NCBI GenBank assembly: GCA_964475835.1
Contig: CAYYYL010000018.1
Location: forward strand, 1-55,575
Direction of reading: 5' to 3'
Length of the DNA: 55,575 nt
Origin: JABDCI01 sp964475835
GTDB lineage: Bacteria; Verrucomicrobiota; Verrucomicrobiia; JABWAM01
Position 1 is the first letter of the stretch, and every line of letters begins with the position of its first letter. Positions 43,734 through 52,832 of the stretch are shown here, piece after piece. A program made the position numbers and the translations under genes. The notes under the pieces were generated by a model. It did no database searches. It saw nothing but the letters and a program-made list of their open reading frames with translations, and was not told where the DNA came from.

Positions 43734-44917
43734 GCCCCCTTCCTCCCGATTCCCCGTCCTCATCCTCTAAGGAAACCTTAAAGCCCTCCGACGGGGCTGC
43801 ATGGCGGGAGTTACTCCGTCAGATTCACAAGGAGCAGCTTGTCAGTCAGCTTGCCGGGGGGGTTGCTCACGACTTCAATAATATCATTGGAGTGGTTCTA
43901 GGTTACAGCGAGCTGGTTTTACGCAAACTACCCCAGGACAGTCCCCTGCGCCCCAAGATGGAATCGATCCGGATGGTTTCACGAAAGGCCACCCATCTGA
44001 CCCGTCAGCTTCTCACCTTCAGTCGCTCCACCGGCGCGATGCCCCAGGTGATCGAGCTTCAGTCCTATCTTCAGGGACTTGCGCCCATCATGCAGAAGAT
44101 TCTCACGGAGACGGTGGAGGTGGTGCTCTCTCCGGGCGGATCGGGGTTAAAAACGGAAATGGATGTCGGATGCCTGGACCAGATGGTCCTGGGGTTGACA
44201 GCGACTTTGCGGCCGCATCTCCTCAAGGGGGGGAAGTTATACGTGGATCTGGAACGTATTCCGAATTCGGAGGGAGGGGCTTTTGTCGCCATGAAACTGG
44301 TGGCATGTCCGCCGGAAGTTTCCCCGCAATCCATCGAGACCGATTATGTTCGGCTGGCCATCGAACCCCAGAGGGAGAACTGGGAACTCGCGGCGATTCA
44401 GGAGCTTGCGGGCTGGGTGGGCGGGTTTGTCGAGGTAGGCAAATCGTGTGGGGATCGGGGCTTTCGCATTTGTCTTCCCGGCTGTGAAGCGGCGGAGGCG
44501 GTGGTTTCTGAAGAGGGGGCGGTTCCATTGGCTGAATCGTTTCACATCCTACTAGTAGAGGATGAGGAGCCGGTGCGGGAACTGGCACGCGAGATCTTGC
44601 AGGAGGCTGGGTATACCGTGAGTTGTGCCAGTAATGGGGAGGACGCCCTGCGGTCGCTCGGAACCCGGAGACAGCCGGTGGATCTGGTGTTTACGGATCT
44701 GATCATGCCCCGGATGGGTGGGGTGGAACTGGTTGATCGGTTGCGGGTTTCGATGCCCCAGCTTCCTGTTCTCTATACGAGTGGTTATGTGCCCGAAGGG
44801 GATTTTCAACAGCAGGTGCAGACCCAGCAGGTGCACTTTATTCCCAAACCGTATGAGCCAAAGGAGCTTGTTCGCAGGGTGACGTCCATGCTTGCTGACC
44901 GTGGTTCTGAAAAATAG
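43730..44917 (+). CDS. Histidine-kinase-like protein with degenerate ATPase domain and active receiver
   Basis: The 395-residue protein starts at ATG 43730, overlapping the previous stop. It keeps the phosphoacceptor His47 (AHDFNNIIGVVLGYSELVL) and a four-helix dimerisation-like region, but the ATPase part has lost its signatures: where its sisters have NLVxNASDAIG it reads GLTATLRPHL, and the DTGxGM and GxGLGL boxes are absent. The receiver (about 268-385) is complete, with Asp323 (VFTDLIMPRMGG) and the Lys near the end (FIPKPYEP). It therefore probably cannot phosphorylate itself but could accept or remove phosphate from partner proteins. Cytosolic. Confidence 0.85.
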   Translation: MSPLPPDSPSSSSKETLKPSDGAAWRELLRQIHKEQLVSQLAGGVAHDFNNIIGVVLGYSELVLRKLPQDSPLRPKMESIRMVSRKATHLTRQLLTFSRSTGAMPQVIELQSYLQGLAPIMQKILTETVEVVLSPGGSGLKTEMDVGCLDQMVLGLTATLRPHLLKGGKLYVDLERIPNSEGGAFVAMKLVACPPEVSPQSIETDYVRLAIEPQRENWELAAIQELAGWVGGFVEVGKSCGDRGFRICLPGCEAAEAVVSEEGAVPLAESFHILLVEDEEPVRELAREILQEAGYTVSCASNGEDALRSLGTRRQPVDLVFTDLIMPRMGGVELVDRLRVSMPQLPVLYTSGYVPEGDFQQQVQTQQVHFIPKPYEPKELVRRVTSMLADRGSEK

Positions 44918-44973
44918 CCGATCCTGTGAGGGCTTCATCGTTCCGAAGCTGTCCTGGGATATCAGCCCGTTTC

Positions 44974-45028
44974 CAAGCCCTTATTGGTGGTATTTTCCCA
45001 TGCAACCATGGTAGTTTTCAAGGGCTTG
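44974..45028 (+). promoter_or_regulatory. Hairpin leader upstream of gltB
   Basis: CAAGCCCTT (44974-44982) pairs with AAGGGCTTG (45020-45028), a 9-bp stem with a 37-base loop that itself holds GGTGGT and ACCATGG, which could add an inner stem. It ends about 95 bases before the gltB ATG. It could terminate the kinase operon (AGTCTTTT follows) or act in the gltB leader; no known riboswitch class is recognised. Confidence 0.4.
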
Positions 45029-45122
45029 AGTCTTTTGGGTGGACCCGGAAAACTCGGGTCGAAGAAGGGTGTTGATGGCTTCGCTGGAAAATAACCTCAG
45101 AAAAGTTTGAAGAAGAAAGAAC

Positions 45123-48100
45123 ATGAAAGCTCAGGGACTTTACGATCCAAATTTTGAACATGATTCATGCGGCGTTGGTTTTGTGGTTAACGTGAAGGGG
45201 AAGACTTCCCACGAGATCGTGAAACAGGGGCTTCAGATTCTTGTGAACCTTTCCCATCGTGGGGCGTGTGGTTGCGAAGCAAACACGGGGGATGGCGCTG
45301 GGATCCTGTTGCAGATTCCCCACGGGTTTCTGGAGCGGACATGCAAAAAGGCACGGATCGATCTTCCGAAGCCCGGTCGGTATGGCGTGGGCATGGTTTA
45401 TCTCCCCCCGGACCTCAAACAGCGCCAGGCGTGCGAAGATTTGGTGCGCGAGATCATTCAGGCGGAGGGGCAGCGCTTTTTGGGCTGGCGCACGGTTCCC
45501 ACGAATAATGCCTCCCTGGGTGCGACCGCCCGTGCGGAAGAGCCGGTGGTGCGCCAGGTTTTTATCGGGTGCAATCCCAAAATCAAGGATCCGTTAGCCT
45601 TCGAGCGCAAACTTTATGTGATCCGCCGCCGTGCGGCGCAGGAGATTCGTTATTCCGGCATGCTGGGTGGAAATCATTTTTACGTGAGCAGTCTTTCCTC
45701 TCGCACCATGGTTTACAAGGGGATGTTGATGCCTGAGCAGTTGAGTGATTATTTCCCGGATCTGGCGGATCCCTCGATGGAGAGCGCGTTGGCGATCGTC
45801 CATTCCCGTTTCAGCACGAACACGTTCCCCAGCTGGGATCGTGCCCATCCTTACCGGTTCATGGCTCATAACGGTGAAATCAACACTCTGCGCGGCAACG
45901 TCAATTGGATGCATGCACGCCAGGCCAGATTCGCCTCCGAACTTTTTGGCGAGGACATGACGAAGCTCATGCCCATTGTTCTTCAGGATGGAAGTGATTC
46001 GGCGATGTTTGACAACTGTCTGGAATTTCTGGTGTTGTCCGGCCGCTCGCTGCCGCATGCGGTGATGATGATGATTCCAGAGCCTTGGTCGAATCACGAA
46101 AGCATGAGTGATGAGATGAAGGCCTTCTATGAGTACCACAGCTGTCTCATGGAGCCGTGGGATGGTCCCGCCTCCATTGTATTCACGGATGGAGTCCAGG
46201 TGGGCGCGATTTTGGATCGCAACGGTCTGCGTCCGTCCCGTTATTACGTCACCAAGGATGATTTGGTGGTGATGGCTTCCGAGGTGGGAGTTCTCGATAT
46301 CGCTCCCGAGCGGGTTCTTCAAAAGGGGCGTCTCCAACCCGGTCGCATGTTCCTGATCGATACCAAGGAGGGGCGAATTGTGGCCGACGATGAGATCAAG
46401 AGTTCCATGGCCAAGGCGCATCCTTATCGTAAATGGTTGAAGGATAATCTGGTGAAACTTGAAGACCTCCCGGAGGTGAAAATTCCGAAAATCAAGGATC
46501 ATCACGATGTCACCACCAAACAGGTGGCGTTTGGTTATAGCTACGAAGACCTCCGCTTTCTGATGATGCCGATGGCCAAAAATGCCATCGAACCCCTGGG
46601 ATCCATGGGCAATGACGCCCCTCTTGCCGTGCTTTCGAGCAAGCCGCAGTTGCTTTACAACTACTTCAAGCAACTCTTTGCGCAGGTGACGAATCCCCCC
46701 ATTGATGCCATTCGTGAGGAAATCATCACCTCCACGGAGACGACGTTGGGTTCGGAAGGCAACCTGATTGATCCCCAGCCGGAGAGCTGTCATCAGATCA
46801 AGCTCAAGAGTCCGATTCTCACCAATGCGGAGCTGGAGAAATTGCGCAAGATTTCCAGGAAGGGCTTCAAATCCGTCACCCTGCCCATTCTTTTTGATTC
46901 CAAGCGTGGGGGTGAAGGGCTCGAAACGGCGATGCACGAACTTTTTGAACGCGCCAGTGAAGCGATCAAGGAGGGGTGTAATATTTTGATTCTTTCCGAT
47001 CGCGGATTCACCCAGGAAAAAGCTCCGATTCCGGCCTTGCTGGCAGTTTCGGGCCTGCATCATCATTTGATCAACGAGGGGTCCCGTACCAAGGTGGGAT
47101 TGATCCTGGAGTCCGGTGAGCCCCGTGAAACCCATCATTTCTCGCTGCTGGTGGGCTATGGTGCCGGCGCCATCAATCCCTACATGGCGTTTGACAGCCT
47201 GGAGGATTTGATCCACCAGAAAGTTCTGGTGGGGGTGGATCTGGAGAAGGCGCTCAAGAACTATGTCAAGGCGGTGGTGAAAGGGATCGTGAAGACGATG
47301 TCAAAGATGGGGATTTCCACCATCCAAAGTTATCGTGGGGCGCAGATCTTCGAAGCGGTGGGGCTCAACAGCACGGTGGTGGACAAATATTTCAAATGGA
47401 CCCCAACCCGTGTGGAAGGGATAGGCTTGAATGAGATCGCCCAGGAGGTGCAGGTTCGTCACGAAAAGGCGTTCGCCCTGCGGGATGGGGGGGATCAGCA
47501 GGTGCTGGATCCGGGCGGGCAGTATCAGTGGCGGCACGATGGAGAGCTTCATCTGTTCAATCCGGGAACCATCCATCGGTTGCAACTGGCATGCCGGACG
47601 AACAGCTATTCCTTGTTCAAGGACTACTCGAAATTGATCGATGATCAGTCGAGGAATATTTACACGTTGCGCGGGCTGCTTGATTTCAAATTTCCGGACA
47701 AAGGAATTCCCATCGAGGAGGTGGAACCGGTGGATGCCATCGTGAAGCGCTTCAAGACGGGAGCCATGTCCTACGGCTCCATCAGCAAGGAGGCCCATGA
47801 GGCGCTGGCCATAGCGATGAATCGTCTTGGCGGGAAAAGCAACACGGGTGAGGGCGGGGAGGATCCCAATCGTTACAAACCCCTGCCCAATGGCGATTCT
47901 CTCAACAGCGCCATCAAACAGGTGGCTTCCGGTCGTTTTGGTGTGACGAGTTATTATCTCGTCAATGCCAGGGAGATTCAGATCAAGATGGCGCAGGGAG
48001 CCAAGCCTGGTGAAGGCGGGCAGTTGCCCGGCACCAAGGTTTATCCATGGGTGGCCAAGACCCGGCACTCGACGCCGGGGGTGGGTTTGATTTCGCCGCC

Positions 48101-49706
48101 ACCCCATCATGATATTTATTCCATTGAGGATCTTGCGGAATTGATCCACGACCTCAAGAATTCCAATCGGAACGCCCGAATTTCTGTGAAGCTTGTGGCG
48201 GAGGTGGGTGTGGGGACTGTGGCTGCAGGGGTTTCGAAGGCCCATGCCGATGTCGTGCTCATTAGTGGCTACGATGGGGGCACGGGAGCTTCGCCCCTCT
48301 CAAGTATCAAACATGCCGGCGCACCCTGGGAATTGGGATTGGCGGAGACGCACCAGACGCTGGTGTTGAACAATCTTCGAAGCCGGATCGTCGTTGAGGT
48401 CGACGGCCAGTTGAAGACCGGAAGGGATATTGCCATTGCCGCTTTGCTCGGGGGTGAGGAATTTGGTTTTGCCACTGCCCCGTTGGTGGTCATGGGGTGC
48501 ATTGTGATGCGCGCCTGCCACTTGAACACATGTCCCGTCGGGGTGGCCACTCAGGATCCGGAACTTCGGAAAAAATTCACTGGTGATCCCGCCCATGTGG
48601 TGAACTTCATGAAGTTCATGGCTCAGGAATTGCGCGAAATCATGGCACGTCTCGGTTTTCGGACCATCAATGAAATGGTGGGCCGCACCGACATGCTGGA
48701 TGTCCGCAAAGCGGTGGATCATTGGAAGGCCAAGGGGTTGGATTTCTCAAAAATCCTTTATCAACCGGAGGTTCCTGCGGAAGTCGGCCGTTATTGCCAG
48801 ATCTCACAGGATCATGGCATCGAGCGGTCCCTCGATGTGCAAAAGCTTCTCAAAATTTGTGAACCCGCGATTGAGCGGAAGGAAAAGGTCAAAGCCACCC
48901 TGTCCATTCAAAATGTGAATCGCGTGGCTGGTACGGTTCTCGGGAGTGAAATTTCAAAGCGCTACGGACTGGAGGGGCTTCCGGAGGACACAATCCAGAT
49001 CCACTTCAAGGGATCCGCTGGGCAGAGCTTCAGCGCCTTTGTCCCGCGTGGAATTTCGATGACCCTGGAAGGGGATGCCAATGATTACATGGGCAAGGGG
49101 CTTTCGGGTGGAAAAATTGTTATTTATCCTCCGAAGGAATCCACTTTTGTGCCTGAGGAAAACATCATCATTGGCAACGTGGCATTCTACGGTGCAACCA
49201 GTGGGGAGGCTTACATCCGGGGCATGGCGGGCGAGCGTTTCTGCGTGCGCAACAGCGGAGTCCATGCGGTGGTCGAGGCGGTGGGGGATCACGGCTGTGA
49301 ATATATGACGGGCGGGCGCGTGGTGATTCTGGGTCAGACCGGACGAAATTTTGCCGCCGGCATGTCGGGCGGTATCGCCTATATTCTCGACACGTCGGGG
49401 GATTTCCCAACCCGGTGCAACAAGGAAATGGTCGATCTGGAACAGATCACAGATCCCGGAGAAATCGCTGAAGTGCGTAGCATGATCGAACGCCATGCGA
49501 AGTACACCGATAGCAGTCGTGCCAAGCACATTCTCGCCTTGTGGACCGAGCTGTTACCCGCTTTCGTCCGGGTCATTCCGAAAGATTATAAACGCGTGCT
49601 GCAAGCCATGGAAAGGGTCAAGGCCTCGGGGCTTAGTGGGGAGGAGGCCATCATGGCCGCCTTCCAGGAAAATTCCCGGGACCTGGCGCGAGTCGGCGGA
49701 AACTGA
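45123..49706 (+). CDS. gltB: Glutamate synthase large subunit
   Basis: The 1,527-residue protein makes glutamate from 2-oxoglutarate and glutamine with the small subunit. The short propeptide MKAQGLYDPNFEHDS is followed by Cys16 (CGVGF), the N-terminal nucleophile of the glutaminase domain; HSRFSTNTFPSW is a further family signature. The FMN/synthase domain includes GGxSGxGEGG-like stretches (NTGEGGEDPNRY, KPGEGGQLPG) and the [3Fe-4S] cysteines near residues 1126-1140 (CIVMRACHLNTCPVG). A C-terminal beta-helix domain ends the protein. Full length for the family. gltD follows after 26 bases. Confidence 0.97.
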   Translation: MKAQGLYDPNFEHDSCGVGFVVNVKGKTSHEIVKQGLQILVNLSHRGACGCEANTGDGAGILLQIPHGFLERTCKKARIDLPKPGRYGVGMVYLPPDLKQRQACEDLVREIIQAEGQRFLGWRTVPTNNASLGATARAEEPVVRQVFIGCNPKIKDPLAFERKLYVIRRRAAQEIRYSGMLGGNHFYVSSLSSRTMVYKGMLMPEQLSDYFPDLADPSMESALAIVHSRFSTNTFPSWDRAHPYRFMAHNGEINTLRGNVNWMHARQARFASELFGEDMTKLMPIVLQDGSDSAMFDNCLEFLVLSGRSLPHAVMMMIPEPWSNHESMSDEMKAFYEYHSCLMEPWDGPASIVFTDGVQVGAILDRNGLRPSRYYVTKDDLVVMASEVGVLDIAPERVLQKGRLQPGRMFLIDTKEGRIVADDEIKSSMAKAHPYRKWLKDNLVKLEDLPEVKIPKIKDHHDVTTKQVAFGYSYEDLRFLMMPMAKNAIEPLGSMGNDAPLAVLSSKPQLLYNYFKQLFAQVTNPPIDAIREEIITSTETTLGSEGNLIDPQPESCHQIKLKSPILTNAELEKLRKISRKGFKSVTLPILFDSKRGGEGLETAMHELFERASEAIKEGCNILILSDRGFTQEKAPIPALLAVSGLHHHLINEGSRTKVGLILESGEPRETHHFSLLVGYGAGAINPYMAFDSLEDLIHQKVLVGVDLEKALKNYVKAVVKGIVKTMSKMGISTIQSYRGAQIFEAVGLNSTVVDKYFKWTPTRVEGIGLNEIAQEVQVRHEKAFALRDGGDQQVLDPGGQYQWRHDGELHLFNPGTIHRLQLACRTNSYSLFKDYSKLIDDQSRNIYTLRGLLDFKFPDKGIPIEEVEPVDAIVKRFKTGAMSYGSISKEAHEALAIAMNRLGGKSNTGEGGEDPNRYKPLPNGDSLNSAIKQVASGRFGVTSYYLVNAREIQIKMAQGAKPGEGGQLPGTKVYPWVAKTRHSTPGVGLISPPPHHDIYSIEDLAELIHDLKNSNRNARISVKLVAEVGVGTVAAGVSKAHADVVLISGYDGGTGASPLSSIKHAGAPWELGLAETHQTLVLNNLRSRIVVEVDGQLKTGRDIAIAALLGGEEFGFATAPLVVMGCIVMRACHLNTCPVGVATQDPELRKKFTGDPAHVVNFMKFMAQELREIMARLGFRTINEMVGRTDMLDVRKAVDHWKAKGLDFSKILYQPEVPAEVGRYCQISQDHGIERSLDVQKLLKICEPAIERKEKVKATLSIQNVNRVAGTVLGSEISKRYGLEGLPEDTIQIHFKGSAGQSFSAFVPRGISMTLEGDANDYMGKGLSGGKIVIYPPKESTFVPEENIIIGNVAFYGATSGEAYIRGMAGERFCVRNSGVHAVVEAVGDHGCEYMTGGRVVILGQTGRNFAAGMSGGIAYILDTSGDFPTRCNKEMVDLEQITDPGEIAEVRSMIERHAKYTDSSRAKHILALWTELLPAFVRVIPKDYKRVLQAMERVKASGLSGEEAIMAAFQENSRDLARVGGN

Positions 49707-49732
49707 TTACAACTCCTAACTTTTTACTGAAC

Positions 49733-51214
49733 ATGGGTAAGCCAACAGGATTTATTGAGTATCAACGTCAGATTCCCGCAGATCGTCCCTCCAAGGAACG
49801 TGTACGGGATTGGAATGAATTTCACCTCCACATGGCGCAGGAAGACCTCCAGAAGCAGGGGGCCCGCTGCATGGATTGCGGAGTGCCCTTTTGCCATAAC
49901 GGCACCTTGCTCGCCGGAATGGCTTCAGGGTGTCCCATCCACAACCTGATTCCCGAGTGGAATGATCTGGTGTATCGCGGACTCTGGCGCGAGGCGTTGA
50001 GTCGTCTGCACAAAACGAACAACTTTCCTGAGTTCACGGGACGTGTGTGCCCCGCTCCATGTGAAGGTTCATGCGTTTTGGGCATGAACAATCCGCCTGT
50101 CACCATCAAGAATATCGAACTGGCGATTGTGGATCGTGGTTTTGACGAGGGATGGGTTAAACCCAATCCCCCCGCCAAGCGAACGGGTAAGAAAGTGGCT
50201 GTGGTGGGATCGGGACCCTCCGGGCTTGCCTGTGCCGATCAACTCAACAAAGCCGGACATCTCGTGACTGTTTTTGAACGTGCCGACCGGATTGGAGGGC
50301 TGCTCATGTACGGCATCCCCAACATGAAGCTCGACAAGAAAGTTGTGCAGCGCCGTGTGGATCTCATGGCGGCCGAGGGGGTGACGTTTGTGGTGAATAC
50401 GGAAATCGGGAAAAATTATCCCTCGGAGGATCTGCTGAAAAAATTTGATGCCGTGGTGCTTTGCTGTGGAGCCACCAAGCCCAGGGATTTGCCGATTGAG
50501 GGCCGTCAACTTAAGGGCATTCACTTTGCCATGGAATTTCTTTCCGGCAATACGGCGAATGTCCTGAACGGAAATTCTGGAAAGGAGCTCATTTCTGCCA
50601 AGGGTAAGGATGTGGTCGTGATCGGAGGAGGGGATACTGGCACGGACTGTGTGGGCACCTCGATCCGCCATGGATGCAAAAATGTGGTGCAGGTGGAGAT
50701 TCTGCCCAAGCCTCCGATGGAGCGGCAGCCGGATAATCCATGGCCTCAATGGCCGAAGACGTATCGTGTGGACTATGGCCAGGAGGAAGCGGCGGATATT
50801 TTTGGTGCGGATCCCCGCCAGTACCTGATGACCGCAACCAAGTTTGTCGGGGATGCCAAGGGGCAGGTGAAGGAAGTCCATACCGTTCAAGTGGAATGGC
50901 AGAAGGATGATAAAGGTCGTTTTATTCCCAAAAACATACCCGGTACGGAGAAGGTGCTTCCGGCAGACCTTGTCTTGCTGGCGATGGGATTTCTTGGGCC
51001 GGAGGAGGCCCTCCTCTCGCAGCTCAAGGTTGAGCGCGATGAGCGCACCAATGTGAAGGCCGAGTACGGCAGTTTTGCGACCAACATCCCCGGAGTTTTC
51101 TCCGCAGGCGACATGCGGCGCGGTCAAAGTCTCGTGGTTTGGGCCATCCATGAAGGACGTGCCGCAGCCCGTGAATGTGATCGTTTTCTTATGGGAACCA
51201 CGGAGCTGCCTTGA
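49733..51214 (+). CDS. gltD: Glutamate synthase small subunit
   Basis: The 493-residue protein supplies electrons from NADPH to GltB. Cysteine clusters near residue 46 (CMDCGVPFCH, then GCPIHNLIPEWNDL) and CPAPCEGSCVL bind the [4Fe-4S] centres. FAD-binding VAVVGSGPSGLACADQL and NADPH-binding VVVIGGGDTGTDC are clear. Length is normal for the bacterial enzyme. Cytosolic; translationally close to gltB. Its end is followed by about 66 bases and then tRNA-Ile on the other strand. Confidence 0.97.
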   Translation: MGKPTGFIEYQRQIPADRPSKERVRDWNEFHLHMAQEDLQKQGARCMDCGVPFCHNGTLLAGMASGCPIHNLIPEWNDLVYRGLWREALSRLHKTNNFPEFTGRVCPAPCEGSCVLGMNNPPVTIKNIELAIVDRGFDEGWVKPNPPAKRTGKKVAVVGSGPSGLACADQLNKAGHLVTVFERADRIGGLLMYGIPNMKLDKKVVQRRVDLMAAEGVTFVVNTEIGKNYPSEDLLKKFDAVVLCCGATKPRDLPIEGRQLKGIHFAMEFLSGNTANVLNGNSGKELISAKGKDVVVIGGGDTGTDCVGTSIRHGCKNVVQVEILPKPPMERQPDNPWPQWPKTYRVDYGQEEAADIFGADPRQYLMTATKFVGDAKGQVKEVHTVQVEWQKDDKGRFIPKNIPGTEKVLPADLVLLAMGFLGPEEALLSQLKVERDERTNVKAEYGSFATNIPGVFSAGDMRRGQSLVVWAIHEGRAAARECDRFLMGTTELP

Positions 51215-51280
51215 CCCCGTGCATCCGGATCTGACTTGCAGGGCGGGAGCCCTTCCAGCCGATCCGGGCGATCGGAAAAT

Positions 51281-51356
<76 letters not shown>

Positions 51357-51389
51357 GTGAAAGTGCCGGCGCCCGCGCCACCCGGAACG

Positions 51390-51399
51390 NNNNNNNNNN
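51390..51399. other. Assembly gap (10 N)
   Basis: Ten Ns between tRNA-Ile and the second integrase. The true distance and even the adjacency are unproved. Confidence 0.95.
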
Positions 51400-51424
51400 A
51401 TGAAAAATTTCACAAACTTGATTT

Positions 51425-51447
51425 TTCTACGGTCATGTTCTACGGTC
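51425..51447 (+). promoter_or_regulatory. Paired 10-bp direct repeats ahead of the second integrase
   Basis: TTCTACGGTC occurs at 51425-51434 and 51438-51447, a 13-bp period, ending five bases before the likely ATG 51453. The same layout, with a different unit, precedes the integrase at 23555-24682. Confidence 0.6.
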
Positions 51448-51452
51448 TTGAT

Positions 51453-52553
51453 ATGAAGCACTCCGGAAGCGGGGAGACCTGGCAGAAAACGAGCGTTCAA
51501 AATCTGGTTCGGCATAAATCTAAAAGATACTATGCCAGAGCGTATTTGGGGGGTAAAGAGATTTGGAAATCGCTGAAAACCTCCTCCATCAGCGTCGCCA
51601 AGGCCCGTCTGGCCGATTTCATGAAGGAACACCGCGAGAAGGGCGAGGCAACCCAAGCCGCCTTTCAGGGCAAAATGACGGTGGGCGATGCGGTTGAGCT
51701 TCATAAGCGGAAATTGGCCGAAAACGTCCGCATCAAGCCGTCCACCCGCCACTACTGGGACCAGGTTCTTGCCTCCCTGTTGAAAAGCTGGCCAAGCCTG
51801 GCGGGAACTGATGTCCGAAAGGTCTCCCCCAACGATTGCCGGGCATGGGCCGCCCAATTCGCCCGGAAAGCCTCGGCGACGCGCTTTAACAACACCGGGG
51901 CCGCTTTGCGCCATATCTTCGACGTGGCCGTGGAAGCGGGTGCGCGATACAACAACCCCGCATCCGCCATTAAACGCGTTCCTATCCGCCAAAAGCAGCT
52001 TTCCCTGCCCAGCAGTGGGCAATTCCTGAAATTCGTCAAAGCCATCGAATCGGCGGGAGGCTGGTGTTCCAAGGATTGCGCGGATTTCGTGCGGTTCCTT
52101 GCCTTTAGCGGCTGCCGTAAGAGCGAAGCCGCCCAGGTGGAATGGCGTGATGTGGATTTTGAAAAGGAGGAACTCGTTATCCGCGGTGACGCCCAGACCG
52201 GCACCAAGAACTGGGAGGTTCGCCGCATCCCGTTGATTTCCGCGCTTCGTCAATTGCTCGAACGGATGCGTTCGGAACGAGCCAAGGAACCCAACCATAC
52301 GAAAGTCCTATGCGTCCGCGAGGCTCAAAAAGCGATGGATGCGGCCGCCAAACGGGTTGGCATGTCGCGCATCACGCATCATGACCTCCGTCACCTGTTT
52401 GCCACGATCTGCATTGAATCCGGCGTGGATATTCCCACCGTTTCCCGCTGGCTCGGCCACAAGGACGGCGGCGCCCTGGCCATGAAAACCTATGGGCACT
52501 TGCGCAGGGAACACTCCAAAGCTGCCGCCAAAAAAGTTTCTTTCGGTTCTTAA
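51453..52553 (+). CDS. Tyrosine recombinase (integrase) near tRNA-Ile
   Basis: From ATG 51453 (MKHSGSGETWQKTSV) the protein has 366 residues. An ATG at 51435 lies within the direct repeat and the longer frame crosses the gap, so both are less likely. The N-terminal arm-binding part has WQKTSVQNLVR, mirroring the other integrase. Catalytic residues: Arg in FSGCRKSEAAQ, box HHDLRHLFAT, WLGHKDGG and Tyr in KTYGHL. It overlaps the next gene (opposite strand) by four bases at the stop codons. Confidence 0.92.
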   Translation: MKHSGSGETWQKTSVQNLVRHKSKRYYARAYLGGKEIWKSLKTSSISVAKARLADFMKEHREKGEATQAAFQGKMTVGDAVELHKRKLAENVRIKPSTRHYWDQVLASLLKSWPSLAGTDVRKVSPNDCRAWAAQFARKASATRFNNTGAALRHIFDVAVEAGARYNNPASAIKRVPIRQKQLSLPSSGQFLKFVKAIESAGGWCSKDCADFVRFLAFSGCRKSEAAQVEWRDVDFEKEELVIRGDAQTGTKNWEVRRIPLISALRQLLERMRSERAKEPNHTKVLCVREAQKAMDAAAKRVGMSRITHHDLRHLFATICIESGVDIPTVSRWLGHKDGGALAMKTYGHLRREHSKAAAKKVSFGS

Positions 52554-52804
52554 CGCGAATCATAAACCTTGGTGTCGGCGACCAGCCGGTCAACCTCCTT
52601 GCGGGGAATGCGAATGCTGTTGAAAGCCCGACAGATGGGCAGCTTGCCGCGATACACCAGCCGGTAAACCGAAGCCTTGTGGCATCCCAGCAGCAATGCC
52701 GTTTCCCTAATGGTAAGCAGCAATTTGACCTGTTCCTTTGCTTCGGTAGCCAGCAGCTCCTCGGATGTGCCCTGAAGGGGCTTGGAGTGATATGAAGGCT
52801 TCAT
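52550..52804 (-). CDS. Excisionase-like DNA-binding protein (HTH_17)
   Basis: The 84-residue protein has LLTIRETALLLGCHKASVYR followed by LVYRGKLPICRAFNSIRIPR, the winged-helix excisionase/MerR-like pattern (HTH_17). Its stop codon overlaps the integrase stop, tail to tail. It probably acts as a recombination directionality factor for that integrase or represses it; neither is tested. Cytosolic. Confidence 0.85.
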   Translation of the reverse strand: MKPSYHSKPLQGTSEELLATEAKEQVKLLLTIRETALLLGCHKASVYRLVYRGKLPICRAFNSIRIPRKEVDRLVADTKVYDSR

Positions 52805-52832
52805 GAGTCGTTCCTTTCTTGCATGGTGCCCT

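Noticed and set aside
44940..45010. Possible sigma-54 promoter before gltB (GG...GC)
   Set aside because: The spacing of the GG and GC pairs is 11 or 14 bases instead of 10, so it does not fit.
45594..47216. 540-residue minus-strand frame inside gltB
   Set aside because: It is a shadow of the conserved gltB frame, has no domain, and shares the codon pattern of an antisense reading.
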